From positions 1 to 64,000 of the forward strand of contig NZ_BMUI01000007.1 in the NCBI RefSeq assembly GCF_014650115.1: a stretch of DNA of 64,000 bases, in the 5' to 3' direction. Every line of letters starts with the position of its first letter. The stretch's first letter is position 1. This stretch comes from Streptomyces olivaceoviridis (GTDB taxonomy: Bacteria > Actinomycetota > Actinomycetes > Streptomycetales > Streptomycetaceae). Below, piece after piece: positions 16,683 through 25,660 of the stretch. The notes under the pieces are model-generated. The model ran no database searches, was not told the origin of the DNA, and worked only from the letters and a program-made list of their open reading frames with translations. Both the position numbers and the translations under genes were made by a program.

Positions 16683-17654
16683 ATGACGTGGCTGATCACC
16701 GGCGGAGCCGGATACATCGGGGCGCATGTGGCACGCGCCATGGCGGGCGCCGGGGAGAGCGTCGTGGCGCTGGACGACCTGTCGGCCGCCGTGCCCGCGC
16801 GACTCCCGGCCGAGGTGCCGCTGGTCCAGGGCTCGACGCTGGACGGGGCGCTGCTGAAGCGGGTCTTCGCGGAGTACGGCGTGACGGGCGTCGTCCATCT
16901 CGCGGCGCGCAAGCAGGTCGGGGAGTCGGTGGCCCAGCCCACCCGCTACTACCGGGAGAACGTGGGCGGTCTGGCCACGCTCCTGGACGCGGTGGCCGAG
17001 GCGGGCATCGACCGCCTGCTGTTCTCGTCGTCGGCGGCGGTGTACGGCAACCCGGACGTGGACCTGATCACCGAGGACACCCCGTGCGCCCCGGTGAACC
17101 CGTACGGCGAGACCAAGCTGGCCGGTGAGTGGCTGGTGCGGGCGGCGGGGCGGGCGCACGGAATCTCCACCGCGTGCCTGCGCTACTTCAACGTGGCGGG
17201 CGCGGCGGCGCCGGAGCTGGCGGACACGGGGGTGTTCAACATCGTGCCGATGGTCTTCGACCGGCTCACCCGGGACGAGGCCCCGCGCATCTTCGGCGAC
17301 GACTACCCGACGCCGGACGGCACCTGTGTCCGGGACTACATCCACGTCGCCGATCTGGCGGAGGCCCACCTGGCGGCGGCCCGCCGGCTGGCCGCCGGGG
17401 ACCTCACCGGTGATCTGACGCTGAACATCGGCCGGGGCGAGGGGGTCTCGGTGCGCGAGCTGATCACGGTCATCGGGGAGGTCAGCGGGGACCGCCGGGC
17501 GCCCGTGGTGGAGGGCCGCCGCCCCGGCGACGCGCCGCGCGCGGTGGCCTCGGCCGAGCGTGCCGCCGAGGCGCTGGGCTGGCGGGCCCGGCGCGGGGTG
17601 CGGGAGATGATCGAGTCGGCGTGGGCGGGCTGGCGGCTGCACCACGGCAGCTGA
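16683..17654 (+). CDS. galE: UDP-glucose 4-epimerase
   Basis: 323-residue extended short-chain dehydrogenase that interconverts UDP-glucose and UDP-galactose. NAD-binding motif TGGAGYIGAHVARAM at residues 6-20; active site SSSAAVYG with the catalytic YGETK (Tyr-x-x-x-Lys) near residue 142; product-binding CLRYFNVAGA and RDYIHVADLAEAHL are typical GalE sequences. A TAGGGT box ends eight bases before the ATG and there is no SD, so the transcript is probably leaderless. It faces away from the DUF5941 gene across 264 bases and may supply UDP-galactose to the adjacent glycan block. Confidence 0.9.
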   Translation: MTWLITGGAGYIGAHVARAMAGAGESVVALDDLSAAVPARLPAEVPLVQGSTLDGALLKRVFAEYGVTGVVHLAARKQVGESVAQPTRYYRENVGGLATLLDAVAEAGIDRLLFSSSAAVYGNPDVDLITEDTPCAPVNPYGETKLAGEWLVRAAGRAHGISTACLRYFNVAGAAAPELADTGVFNIVPMVFDRLTRDEAPRIFGDDYPTPDGTCVRDYIHVADLAEAHLAAARRLAAGDLTGDLTLNIGRGEGVSVRELITVIGEVSGDRRAPVVEGRRPGDAPRAVASAERAAEALGWRARRGVREMIESAWAGWRLHHGS

Positions 17655-17672
17655 GCGAGCCCCCCGGCCCCC

Positions 17673-17699
17673 TGACCTGCGGAACGTTTCCGCAGGTCA
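17673..17699 (+). terminator. galE terminator
   Basis: Perfect 12-bp stem TGACCTGCGGAA/TTCCGCAGGTCA with a 3-base loop (17685-17687), 18 bases after the galE stop. It separates galE from the metal exporter gene on the same strand. Confidence 0.85.
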
Positions 17700-17793
17700 C
17701 GGCACATGACAACGGTGTTCAGTACCGCGTTGCCCCATACCCCCGCCCCGTAGTTCACTGGCTTACCTGGCAGCCACATGGAAGGCGGTAGTC

Positions 17794-18735
17794 ATGGGGG
17801 CAGGGCACGACCACGGGCACGCGCACTCCCACGCGCCGGCCACGGGTACGGCCACGGCCGCGTACCGGGGCCGGCTGAGGATCGCGCTGGGCATCACGCT
17901 CACGGTGATGGTCGTCGAGATCGCCGGCGGCCTGATCGCGGACTCGCTCGCGCTGATCGCGGACGCGGCGCACATGGCGACCGACGCGGTGGGCCTCGGC
18001 ATGGCCCTGCTCGCCGTGCACTTCGCGAACCGCCCGGCGAGCACCAACCGCACCTACGGCTACGCCCGCGCCGAGATCCTCGCGGCCCTGGCCAACTGTC
18101 TGCTGCTGCTCGGTGTCGGCGGGTACGTCCTGTACGAGGCGGTCCAGCGGTTCATGGAGCCCGCGCAGACCCGGGGCGGCCTGATGGTCGTGTTCGGTCT
18201 GATCGGCCTGGTGGCGAACTCCATCTCGCTGGTGCTGCTGATGCGCGGGCAGAAGGAGAGCCTGAACGTGCGCGGCGCCTTCCTGGAGGTGGCGGCGGAC
18301 GCGCTGGGCTCGGTGGCGGTGCTGATCTCGGCCGCGGTGATCCTGGCCACCGGCTGGCAGGCGGCGGACCCGGTGGCCTCGCTGGTCATCGGGCTGATGA
18401 TCGTGCCGCGGACGCTGAAGCTGCTGCGCGAGACGCTGGACGTGCTGCTGGAGGCGGCCCCCAAGGGCGTCGACATGGCGGACGTGCGGACGCACATCCT
18501 GGCCCTCGACGGCGTGGAGGACGTCCACGACCTGCACGCCTGGACGATCACCTCGGGCATGCCGGTGCTGTCGGCGCACGTGGTGGTCAGCTCCGAGGTG
18601 CTGAACGCCATCGGGCACGAGAAGATCCTGCACGAACTCCAGGGCTGCCTGGGCGACCACTTCGACGTGGAGCACTGCACCTTCCAGCTGGAGCCGGGCG
18701 GGCACGCGGAGCACGAAGCGCGGCTGTGCCACTGA
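17794..18735 (+). CDS. Cation diffusion facilitator (CzcD/ZitB-like metal exporter)
   Basis: 313-residue metal/proton antiporter. The N-terminus is histidine-rich (HDHGHAHSHAP), followed by six predicted transmembrane helices and a cytoplasmic metal-binding domain (VHDLHAWTITSG, ~250). The helix II metal site is DAAHMATDA. In helix V the usual HxxxD appears as EVAAD, so the first ligand is Glu. This may alter metal preference away from strict zinc. ATG at 17794 follows GAAGG by eight bases. It lies between two terminator-like and intergenic regions and appears to be monocistronic. Likely exports Zn, Cd or Co. Confidence 0.9.
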   Translation: MGAGHDHGHAHSHAPATGTATAAYRGRLRIALGITLTVMVVEIAGGLIADSLALIADAAHMATDAVGLGMALLAVHFANRPASTNRTYGYARAEILAALANCLLLLGVGGYVLYEAVQRFMEPAQTRGGLMVVFGLIGLVANSISLVLLMRGQKESLNVRGAFLEVAADALGSVAVLISAAVILATGWQAADPVASLVIGLMIVPRTLKLLRETLDVLLEAAPKGVDMADVRTHILALDGVEDVHDLHAWTITSGMPVLSAHVVVSSEVLNAIGHEKILHELQGCLGDHFDVEHCTFQLEPGGHAEHEARLCH

Positions 18736-18910
18736 CCGTGCGCACTGCCGTTCGGCGCGCCCCCGGACGGTTCCCCGCGGCCCGCTCCGGGCACGATGAT
18801 CTACCGGGTCCGGCTCCCGGTGCCGCGCCGCGCGCGGACGTGCGGACGTGCCGGGAGTGCCGGATTCGTACGGCAGACTTGGGGTGCGAGGACCGAGGCG
18901 AAGGATGGGT

Positions 18911-19504
18911 ATGCCGATCACACCTGCCACCGCGACGCACAGTTCGTCGGAGGGCACCGCAGAGGCGATTTTGCTGGAACTGGTCGACGAGAAGGGTGTG
19001 ACGATCGGCACGGCGGAGAAGCTCGCCGCCCATCAGCCGCCCGGGCAGTTGCACCGGGCGTTCTCGGTGTTCCTCTTCGACGAGCAGGGCCGGCTGCTGC
19101 TCCAGCAGCGGGCGCTCGGCAAGTACCACTCCCCCGGCGTGTGGTCCAACACCTGCTGCGGTCACCCGTACCCGGGCGAGGCGCCGTTCGCGGCGGCGGC
19201 CCGGCGCACGTACGAGGAGCTGGGCGTGTCGCCGTCGCTGCTCGCGGAGGCCGGCACGGTCCGTTACCACCACCCGGACCCCGCCTCCGGCCTGGTGGAG
19301 CAGGAGTTCAACCATCTGTTCGTCGGCCTGGTGCAGGCGTCGCTCGGGCCGGACCCGGAGGAGGTCGCCCAGGTCGCCTTCGTGACGGCGGCCGAGCTGG
19401 CCGAGCGGCACGCCCGGGACCCGTTCTCGTCCTGGTTCATGACCGTCCTGGACGCCGCCCGCCCGGCGATCAGGGAACTGACGGGCCCGTCCGCCGGCTG
19501 GTAG
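18911..19504 (+). CDS. idi: Isopentenyl-diphosphate delta-isomerase, type I
   Basis: 197-residue Nudix-fold enzyme that interconverts IPP and DMAPP. The active-site cysteine lies in NTCCGHPYPGE (~75), preceded by LLLQQRALGKYHSPGVW, and the catalytic Glu lies in the VEQEFNHLFVG region (~120). I chose ATG 18911 because AAGGA is five bases upstream; an ATG two codons earlier lies too close to it. Its nearness to the hopanoid operon suggests it balances the prenyl donor pool for squalene synthesis. Confidence 0.95.
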   Translation: MPITPATATHSSSEGTAEAILLELVDEKGVTIGTAEKLAAHQPPGQLHRAFSVFLFDEQGRLLLQQRALGKYHSPGVWSNTCCGHPYPGEAPFAAAARRTYEELGVSPSLLAEAGTVRYHHPDPASGLVEQEFNHLFVGLVQASLGPDPEEVAQVAFVTAAELAERHARDPFSSWFMTVLDAARPAIRELTGPSAGW

Positions 19505-19556
19505 CCGCCACGGCGGTGTGACGGTCCCGTGGCCGGCAGGGGGCGGCCGGCAGGCG

Positions 19557-20051
19557 CTACGGCAGTGAGGGGGGCTTGAGCGGGAGCGCGGCCCAGATCA
19601 CCTTGCCGCCGCTCGCGGTGTGCTCCACGTCGACCACTCCGCCCGCCTCCCGCGCCACCTCGCGGACCAGGAGGAGCCCCCGGCCGCCGGTCCGGCCGTG
19701 GTCGGCCTCAAGAGCCGTCGGCCGGTAGGGGTGGTTGTCCTCCACGGACACCCGCACCCACTCGGCTCCGACGGCCACCTCCACGGCCAGCACCGGCGAC
19801 AGCAGCGCCGCGTGCCGGACCGCGTTGGTGACCAGCTCGGAGACGATCAGCAGCAGCCCGTGCACCAGGTCGTCGGAGACCGGCACCCCCTGGCGCAGCA
19901 GCAGGTCCCGCACCGCGTGCCGGGCCTGCGGAACCGAGGCGTCCACCGCGGCCGCGGTGAACCGCCAGACGCCTTCGTACGGCAGTGGATCCGGCGGCCC
20001 GTCGCCGCCCCCCGCTGGGCGCGGGCCGTCCTCGCGCCCGTGGTTGTCCAT
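19557..20051 (-). CDS. Anti-sigma-factor-like ATP-binding protein (HATPase_c, RsbW type)
   Basis: 164 residues. A single GHKL ATPase domain from ~40 to the end: N box ELVTNAVRHAAL, G1 box VSVEDNHPYRP, and G2-like TGGRGLLLVREVA. No transmembrane or HPt domain, so it is the small cytosolic RsbW/SpoIIAB-like class abundant in Streptomyces, which binds a sigma factor or anti-anti-sigma partner. The N-terminal 30 residues are Gly/Pro-rich and low-complexity. The start at 20051 has only a distant GAGGG; an upstream GTG start is possible. No sigma or anti-anti-sigma gene lies nearby. Confidence 0.75.
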   Translation of the reverse strand: MDNHGREDGPRPAGGGDGPPDPLPYEGVWRFTAAAVDASVPQARHAVRDLLLRQGVPVSDDLVHGLLLIVSELVTNAVRHAALLSPVLAVEVAVGAEWVRVSVEDNHPYRPTALEADHGRTGGRGLLLVREVAREAGGVVDVEHTASGGKVIWAALPLKPPSLP

Positions 20052-20264
20052 CGTCCGGTCGCCACCCTCGCGCTCGATTGTCACCACACGTCGAGTGTTG
20101 GTAACGATCCGCTCCGGTCCGGATGCCTGAACACAAGTCGGCAGGTATCGAACGGTTTCTGACCGACTCCGCATGACCTGGTCCCGGTCGGGACTGTTCC
20201 TGCTCCCCGGGCGCCGGTTCGCGAACTAGTCGGGTTGTCGGAGGCCGGCGCTACCATCCCCCGC

Positions 20265-21020
20265 ATGGAGCCCCAGCTGTCCCACCAGGTCACCGACTCC
20301 GTCGCCACGCTGGTGATCCGTCATCCCGCCAAGCGCAACGCCATGACGACGGCGATGTGGCGGGCCCTCCCCCCGCTGCTGGACGCGCTGGCCCGTGACC
20401 CCGGCGTCCGCGCGCTGGTGCTCACCGGTGCGGGCGGGACCTTCTGCGCGGGTGCCGACATCTCCACGCTCCGGGACGCGCCGGAGGAGCCACCGGCCCT
20501 CGCGGTGGCCGCCGAGGAGGCCCTGGCCGCGTTCCCCAAGCCGACCGTCGCCGCGGTGCGCGGCCACTGCGTGGGCGGCGGGGCGCAGCTCGCGGCGGCC
20601 TGTGACCTGCGGCTGGCGGAGGAGGGAGCGCTGTTCGGGGTGACGCCGGCGCGGCTCGGTATCGTCTATCCGGCCTCCTCGACCCGCCGGCTGGTGTCCC
20701 TGGTCGGCCCGGCCACGGCCAAGTACCTGCTCTTCACGGCCGAGTTGATCGACGCCGGGCGGGCACTGCGCACCGGCCTGGTGGACGAGGTGCTGCCCGA
20801 GGGGGAACTGGACAAGCGGGTCGCGGAGCTGACCCGGGTCCTGGTGTCCCGTTCGCAGCTCACCCAGGCCGCCGCCAAGGAGTTCGCCGCCGGCCACACC
20901 GACCGTGACGCCCACTGGGCCGCCCAGGCGCGCGGCAGCGGCGATGTGGCGGAGGGAGTCGCCGCGTTCCTCGAACGCCGGCAGCCGCGCTTCACCTGGA
21001 GCGTGTCCGCGTCAGGGTGA
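20265..21020 (+). CDS. Enoyl-CoA hydratase/isomerase family protein lacking both usual catalytic glutamates
   Basis: 251-residue crotonase-fold protein. The oxyanion-hole segments TFCAGADIS (~65) and GHCVGGGAQLAAACDLRL (~105) are intact. At the positions of the two hydratase glutamates it has Gln (GGGAQLA instead of GGGxELA) and Ala (TPARLGIVYP instead of PExxLG), so simple hydration of enoyl-CoA is unlikely. A TACCAT box ends seven bases before the ATG with no near SD, suggesting a leaderless message. It could be a thioesterase-, isomerase- or decarboxylase-type crotonase. Substrate unknown. Confidence 0.8.
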   Translation: MEPQLSHQVTDSVATLVIRHPAKRNAMTTAMWRALPPLLDALARDPGVRALVLTGAGGTFCAGADISTLRDAPEEPPALAVAAEEALAAFPKPTVAAVRGHCVGGGAQLAAACDLRLAEEGALFGVTPARLGIVYPASSTRRLVSLVGPATAKYLLFTAELIDAGRALRTGLVDEVLPEGELDKRVAELTRVLVSRSQLTQAAAKEFAAGHTDRDAHWAAQARGSGDVAEGVAAFLERRQPRFTWSVSASG

Positions 21021-21164
21021 GGCGGCTCGCGGCACGCCCCTTCTCGACGAGGCGCGGGTGCCTTCTCCGGTGGCGTCCGGGGTTTCCGCGTGCCGCCCCG
21101 GGTTTCCCGCGCCGTTCGGAGGTACCCGGGGCGAGGACAGCCCGCGACGAGAGGAGACCGTCCC

Positions 21165-21296
21165 GTGTTCCGTGCCCTCGCAGACGTACTGCGGCAGATC
21201 GGCGGCGCCATCGCCACGGTGGTGACGCTGCCCTTCCGGGCGCTCGCCCGGTTGTTCGGCGGAGCTTCGTCCTCCGCGCGGGGGAGCCGGGCCTGA
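21165..21296 (+). CDS. LPFR-motif small protein
   Basis: 43-residue amphipathic peptide, VFRALADVLRQIGGAIATVV followed by TLPFRALARLFGGASS. The GTG start has GAGGAG eight bases upstream. I recall this as the LPFR motif small protein, widely conserved in Streptomyces. It has one hydrophobic helix and several arginines, so it may sit at the membrane. Function unknown. It lies between a crotonase gene and tex on the same strand with its own ribosome-binding site. Confidence 0.75.
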   Translation: MFRALADVLRQIGGAIATVVTLPFRALARLFGGASSSARGSRA

Positions 21297-21398
21297 CGCC
21301 GGGCCCGGCGCCCCGCCGGGAGCCGCCCTGATCCCCGGTTGTCCGTGTCACCTGCCACAATTGCCGCGCAACCTCAGTGGAGAAGGCGGTACGGGATC

Positions 21399-23780
21399 GT
21401 GACGACACCCGGGTCCCTCGGAGCAGGGTCCATCGAAGGCAGGATCGCCGAGGAGCTCGGCGTACGGGAGCGGCAGGTGAAGGCCGCGGTGGAACTGCTC
21501 GACGGCGGTTCGACCGTGCCCTTCATCGCTCGCTACCGCAAGGAAGCGACCGAGATGCTCGACGACGCGCAGCTGCGCACGATCGAGGAGCGGCTGCGCT
21601 ATCTGCGGGAGCTGGAGGAGCGGCGGACCGCGATCCTGGAATCGGTGCGGGAGCAGGGCAAGCTCACCGAGGAGCTGCGGGCGCGGATCCTCGGCGCCGA
21701 GACGAAGGCGCGTCTGGAGGACATCTACCTCCCCTACAAGCCCAAGCGGCGCACCAAGGCGCAGATCGCCCGTGAGGCGGGCCTGGAGCCGCTGGCGGAG
21801 GGGCTGCTGGGCGACCCGGCGGTCGAACCGCTGGCGGCTGCCGCCGCGTTCGTGGACGCCGACAAGGGCGTCGCCGATCCGCAGGCCGCGCTGGAGGGCG
21901 CGCGGGCGATCCTCACGGAGCGGTTCTCCGAGGACGCCGACCTGATCGGCGAGCTGCGCGAGCGCATGTGGGTGCGCGGGCGGCTGGCCGCGAAGGTGCG
22001 GCAGGGCAAGGAGGAGGCGGGCGCCAAGTTCGCCGACTACTTCGACTTCGCGGAGCCGTTCACCGAGCTTCCCTCGCACCGGATCCTGGCGATGCTGCGC
22101 GGGGAGAAGGAGGAGGTCCTGGACCTCGTCCTGGAGCCGGAGGAGGCCACCGAGGGCCCGTCCTCGTACGAGGGGATCATCGCGTCGAGGTTCGGGATCG
22201 CCGACCGGGGCCGCCCGGCCGACAAGTGGCTGAGGGACACGGTCCGCTGGGCCTGGCGCACCCGCGTCCTGGTCCACCTCGGGATCGACCTGCGCCTGCG
22301 GCTGCGCACGGCCGCCGAGGACGAGGCGGTCAACGTGTTCGCGGCGAACCTGCGGGACCTGCTGCTGGCCGCCCCGGCCGGCACCCGTGCGACGCTCGGC
22401 CTGGACCCCGGTTTCCGCACGGGCGTGAAGGTCGCCGTGGTCGACGCGACCGGCAAGGTCGTCGCCACGGACGTGGTCTACCCGCACGTCCCGGCCAACA
22501 AGTGGGACGAGGCGCTCGCCAAGCTGGCGCGGCTCGCGAAGGAGCACGCGGTCGAGCTGATCGCCATCGGCAACGGCACGGCGTCCCGCGAGACCGACAA
22601 GCTCGCCGGTGACCTCATCACGAAGCACCCGGAGCTGAAGCTCACCAAGGTGATGGTGTCCGAGGCGGGCGCGTCGGTGTACTCCGCGTCGCCGTACGCC
22701 TCGCAGGAGCTGCCGGACATGGACGTGTCGCTGCGCGGCGCGGTCTCCATCGCCCGGCGCTTGCAGGACCCGCTGGCCGAGCTGGTGAAGATCGACCCGA
22801 AGTCGATCGGCGTCGGCCAGTACCAGCACGACCTGTCCGAGGTGAAGCTGTCCCGGTCGCTGGACGCGGTCGTGGAGGACTGTGTGAACGGCGTCGGCGT
22901 GGACGTCAACACGGCGTCCGTGCCGCTCCTCGCACGGGTGTCGGGCATCTCGTCCGGCCTGGCGGAGAACATCGTCGCGCACCGGGACCAGAACGGCCCC
23001 TTCACCTCCCGTGCGGCGCTGAAGAAGGTGGCGCGGCTCGGCCCCAAGGCGTACGAGCAGTGCGCGGGCTTCCTGCGCATCCGCGGCGGCGACGACCCGC
23101 TGGACGCCTCCAGCGTGCACCCCGAGGCGTACCCGGTGGTGCGCCGCATGGTGAAGACCACGGGCCAGGAGGTGGCGTCCCTCGTCGGCAACACGGGCGT
23201 GCTGCGCTCGCTGCGGCCGGCCGACTTCGTGGACGACACCTTCGGTCTGCCGACGGTCACCGACATCCTCAAGGAACTGGAGAAGCCGGGCCGCGACCCC
23301 CGTCCCGCGTTCCGGACGGCCACCTTCAAGGAGGGCGTGGAGAAGATCTCCGACCTGTCCGCCGGGATGGTCCTGGAGGGCGTGGTCACCAACGTCGCCG
23401 CCTTCGGCGCGTTCGTGGACGTCGGTGTCCACCAGGACGGTCTGGTGCACGTGTCGGCGATGTCGAAGTCGTTCGTCAAGGACCCGCGCGATGTCGTGAA
23501 GCCCGGCGACATCGTCAAGGTGAAGGTCCTGGACGTCGACATCCCGCGCAAGCGGATCGCGCTGACGCTGCGCCTGGACGACGAGGCCGCCCCGCAGGGC
23601 CAGGGCGGCGGCCGGCAGCAGCGCGGCGGTGCCCGTCCGCCGCAGCAGCGGCAGGGCGGCGGCCAGCGGCAGGGCCGCGGCGGCGGTGACCGCGGCGGCC
23701 GGCAGGCCCCGGCACCGGGCAACAGCGCGATGGCGGACGCACTGCGCCGCGCGGGCCTGCTGGACCCGAAGAAGCGCTGA
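21399..23780 (+). CDS. tex: Tex-family S1 RNA-binding protein (YhgF-like)
   Basis: 793 residues, the usual Tex length. N-terminal Tex-N helical region with [19 protein letters not shown] (~40); a YqgF/RNase-H-like fold with [20 protein letters not shown] (~335); a helix-hairpin-helix region near 510-560 ([18 protein letters not shown]); and an S1 domain near 660-735 ([21 protein letters not shown]). The tail is a Gly/Gln/Arg-rich low-complexity RGG-like stretch, followed by [16 protein letters not shown]. The family influences transcription and rRNA metabolism. GTG at 21399 is preferred over an earlier in-frame ATG because the conserved sequence begins there. A strong hairpin follows the stop. 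Confidence 0.92.
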   Translation: MTTPGSLGAGSIEGRIAEELGVRERQVKAAVELLDGGSTVPFIARYRKEATEMLDDAQLRTIEERLRYLRELEERRTAILESVREQGKLTEELRARILGAETKARLEDIYLPYKPKRRTKAQIAREAGLEPLAEGLLGDPAVEPLAAAAAFVDADKGVADPQAALEGARAILTERFSEDADLIGELRERMWVRGRLAAKVRQGKEEAGAKFADYFDFAEPFTELPSHRILAMLRGEKEEVLDLVLEPEEATEGPSSYEGIIASRFGIADRGRPADKWLRDTVRWAWRTRVLVHLGIDLRLRLRTAAEDEAVNVFAANLRDLLLAAPAGTRATLGLDPGFRTGVKVAVVDATGKVVATDVVYPHVPANKWDEALAKLARLAKEHAVELIAIGNGTASRETDKLAGDLITKHPELKLTKVMVSEAGASVYSASPYASQELPDMDVSLRGAVSIARRLQDPLAELVKIDPKSIGVGQYQHDLSEVKLSRSLDAVVEDCVNGVGVDVNTASVPLLARVSGISSGLAENIVAHRDQNGPFTSRAALKKVARLGPKAYEQCAGFLRIRGGDDPLDASSVHPEAYPVVRRMVKTTGQEVASLVGNTGVLRSLRPADFVDDTFGLPTVTDILKELEKPGRDPRPAFRTATFKEGVEKISDLSAGMVLEGVVTNVAAFGAFVDVGVHQDGLVHVSAMSKSFVKDPRDVVKPGDIVKVKVLDVDIPRKRIALTLRLDDEAAPQGQGGGRQQRGGARPPQQRQGGGQRQGRGGGDRGGRQAPAPGNSAMADALRRAGLLDPKKR

Positions 23781-23785
23781 CGGAC

Positions 23786-23825
23786 GGGGTGGGACCGGGC
23801 GGGCCGAGCCGCCCGGTCCCACCCC
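23786..23825. terminator. Bidirectional terminator between tex and the ABC-F gene
   Basis: Perfect 17-bp stem (GGGGTGGGACCGGGCGG, 23786-23802; complement 23809-23825) with a 6-base loop, between two convergent genes. The symmetry lets it serve both strands. Confidence 0.88.
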
Positions 23826-23906
23826 GCACGCCCCGGCCGGCGTCGCGCGCCACCGGCCGCCCGAGGCCCTGTCGTCCAACTCCCGTCTGCCGCGCGGCGA
23901 CGGGAC

Positions 23907-25547
23907 CTAGCGCTCCGTCACCTTCCCGTCGGCCACCTCCAGGCGGCGGGTCACCCGGACCGCGTCCAGCATGCGCCGGTCGTGGGTGACCAGCAGGAGG
24001 GTGCCCGTGTAGCCGTCGAGGGCCGACTCCAGCTGCTCGATGGCCGGCAGGTCGAGGTGGTTCGTCGGCTCGTCCAGGACGAGGAGGTTGACGCCCCGGC
24101 CCTGGAGCAGGGCGAGCGCGGCGCGGGTGCGTTCGCCCGGGGAGAGGGTGGCGGCCGGGCGCAGCACATGGCCGGCCTTCAGGCCGAACTTGGCCAGGAG
24201 GGTGCGGACCTCCGCCGGTTCGGTGTCGGGGACGGCGGCGCAGAACGCGTCGAGCAGGGTCTCGGGGCCGTGGAACAGCCCCCGGGCCTGGTCGACCTCG
24301 CCGACCAGGACCCCGGAGCCGAGGGCCGCGTGCCCGGAGTCGAGCGGGACGCGGCCCAGCAGCGCGCCGAGCAGTGTGGACTTCCCGGATCCGTTGGCCC
24401 CGGTCACCGCGATCCGGTCCCCCCAGTCGATCTGCAACGAGACCGGGCCGAAGGTGAAGCCGCCGCGCCGGACCTCGGCGTCCCGCAGCGTCGCCACGAC
24501 CGCGCCCGAGCGCGGCGCGGACGCGATCTCCATCCGCAGCTCCCACTCCTTGCGCGGCTCCTCCACCGCGTCCAGGCGCTCGATCATGCGCTGGGTCTGC
24601 CGGGCCTTGGCGGCCTGCTTCTCGCTGGCCTCGCTGCGGAACTTGCGGCCGATCTTGTCGTTGTCGTTGCCGGCCTTGCGGCGGGCGTTCTTCACGCCCT
24701 TGTCCATCCAGGCGCGCTGCATCTGGGCGCGGTCCTGCAACGCCGCCTTCTTGTCGGCGTACTCCTCGTATTCCTCGCGGGCGTGCCGGCGGGCCACCTC
24801 GCGCTCCTCCAGGTAGGCGTCGTAACCGCCGCCGTAGAGGTTGATCTGCCGCTGGGCGAGGTCGAGTTCGAGCACCTTGGTGACCGTGCGGGTGAGGAAC
24901 TCGCGGTCGTGGCTGACGACGACCGTGCCCGCGCGCAGTCCGGTGACGAACCGTTCCAGACGCTCCAGGCCGTCGAGATCGAGGTCGTTGGTGGGCTCGT
25001 CCAGGAGGAAGACGTCGTAGCGGGACAGCAGCAGGGAGGCGAGGCCGGCGCGGGCCGCCTGGCCGCCGGAGAGGGCGGTCATCGGCTGGTCCAGGTCCAC
25101 GGCGAGGCCGAGGGAGTCGGCGACCTCCTCCGCGCGCTCCTCCAGGTCGGCGCCGCCCAGACCGAGCCAGCGTTCCAGGGCGGCGGCGTAGGCGTCGTCG
25201 GCGCCGGGCGCGCCGTCGACCAGCGCCTGGGTGGCCTCGTCCATGGCCCGCTGGGCCTCGGCGACCCCGGTGCGGCGGGCAAGGAACTCCCGGACGGTCT
25301 CCCCCGGCCGGCGCTCCGGCTCCTGCGGCAGGTGGCCGACGGTCGCGGCCGGCGGGGACAGCCGCAGTTCGCCCTGCTCGGGCCGGGTGAGTCCGGCGAG
25401 CATCCGCAGCAGGGTCGACTTTCCCGCGCCGTTGGCACCGACCAGCCCGATCACGTCGCCGGGCGCGACGACCAGGTCGAGCCCGGAGAACAGGGAGCGG
25501 TCGCCATGTCCGGCGGCGAGGTTCTTGGCAACGAGGGTGGCAGTCAT
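23907..25547 (-). CDS. ABC-F family ATPase (ribosome-associated), first copy
   Basis: 546 residues with two ABC domains and no membrane segment. Walker A: GANGAGKSTLL (~37) and GANGSGKSTLL (~385). Signatures: LSGGQAARAG and LSPGERTRAAL. Between them is a long charged helical linker (REVARRHAREEYEEYADKKA..., ~240-320), the arm that reaches the ribosomal P site in ABC-F proteins. Such proteins act as translation factors or protect ribosomes from antibiotics. ATG at 25547 is where similarity begins; the SD (AGGA, 11 bases away) is weak. It is divergent from the D-amino-acid oxidase gene, and I see no attenuator-like leader in the 113-base gap. Confidence 0.88.
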   Translation of the reverse strand: MTATLVAKNLAAGHGDRSLFSGLDLVVAPGDVIGLVGANGAGKSTLLRMLAGLTRPEQGELRLSPPAATVGHLPQEPERRPGETVREFLARRTGVAEAQRAMDEATQALVDGAPGADDAYAAALERWLGLGGADLEERAEEVADSLGLAVDLDQPMTALSGGQAARAGLASLLLSRYDVFLLDEPTNDLDLDGLERLERFVTGLRAGTVVVSHDREFLTRTVTKVLELDLAQRQINLYGGGYDAYLEEREVARRHAREEYEEYADKKAALQDRAQMQRAWMDKGVKNARRKAGNDNDKIGRKFRSEASEKQAAKARQTQRMIERLDAVEEPRKEWELRMEIASAPRSGAVVATLRDAEVRRGGFTFGPVSLQIDWGDRIAVTGANGSGKSTLLGALLGRVPLDSGHAALGSGVLVGEVDQARGLFHGPETLLDAFCAAVPDTEPAEVRTLLAKFGLKAGHVLRPAATLSPGERTRAALALLQGRGVNLLVLDEPTNHLDLPAIEQLESALDGYTGTLLLVTHDRRMLDAVRVTRRLEVADGKVTER

Positions 25548-25660
25548 CAGGACGCCGATCCTAATGGCGGCACACGCGCGTCCCCGCCACGTTTTCCCCC
25601 CGGCCGCCGGGACGGGCCCCGGGCTGACGGAGCCGGCCGCGCAGGACCTATCGTCCTGGC

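Noticed and set aside
14607..17654. Very long open frames on the strand opposite to, or overlapping, the real genes (for example the open stretch that runs into galE)
   Set aside because: High GC removes stop codons from shadow frames. Codon position bias and recognisable domains support the genes listed, not these frames; galE starts at 16683.
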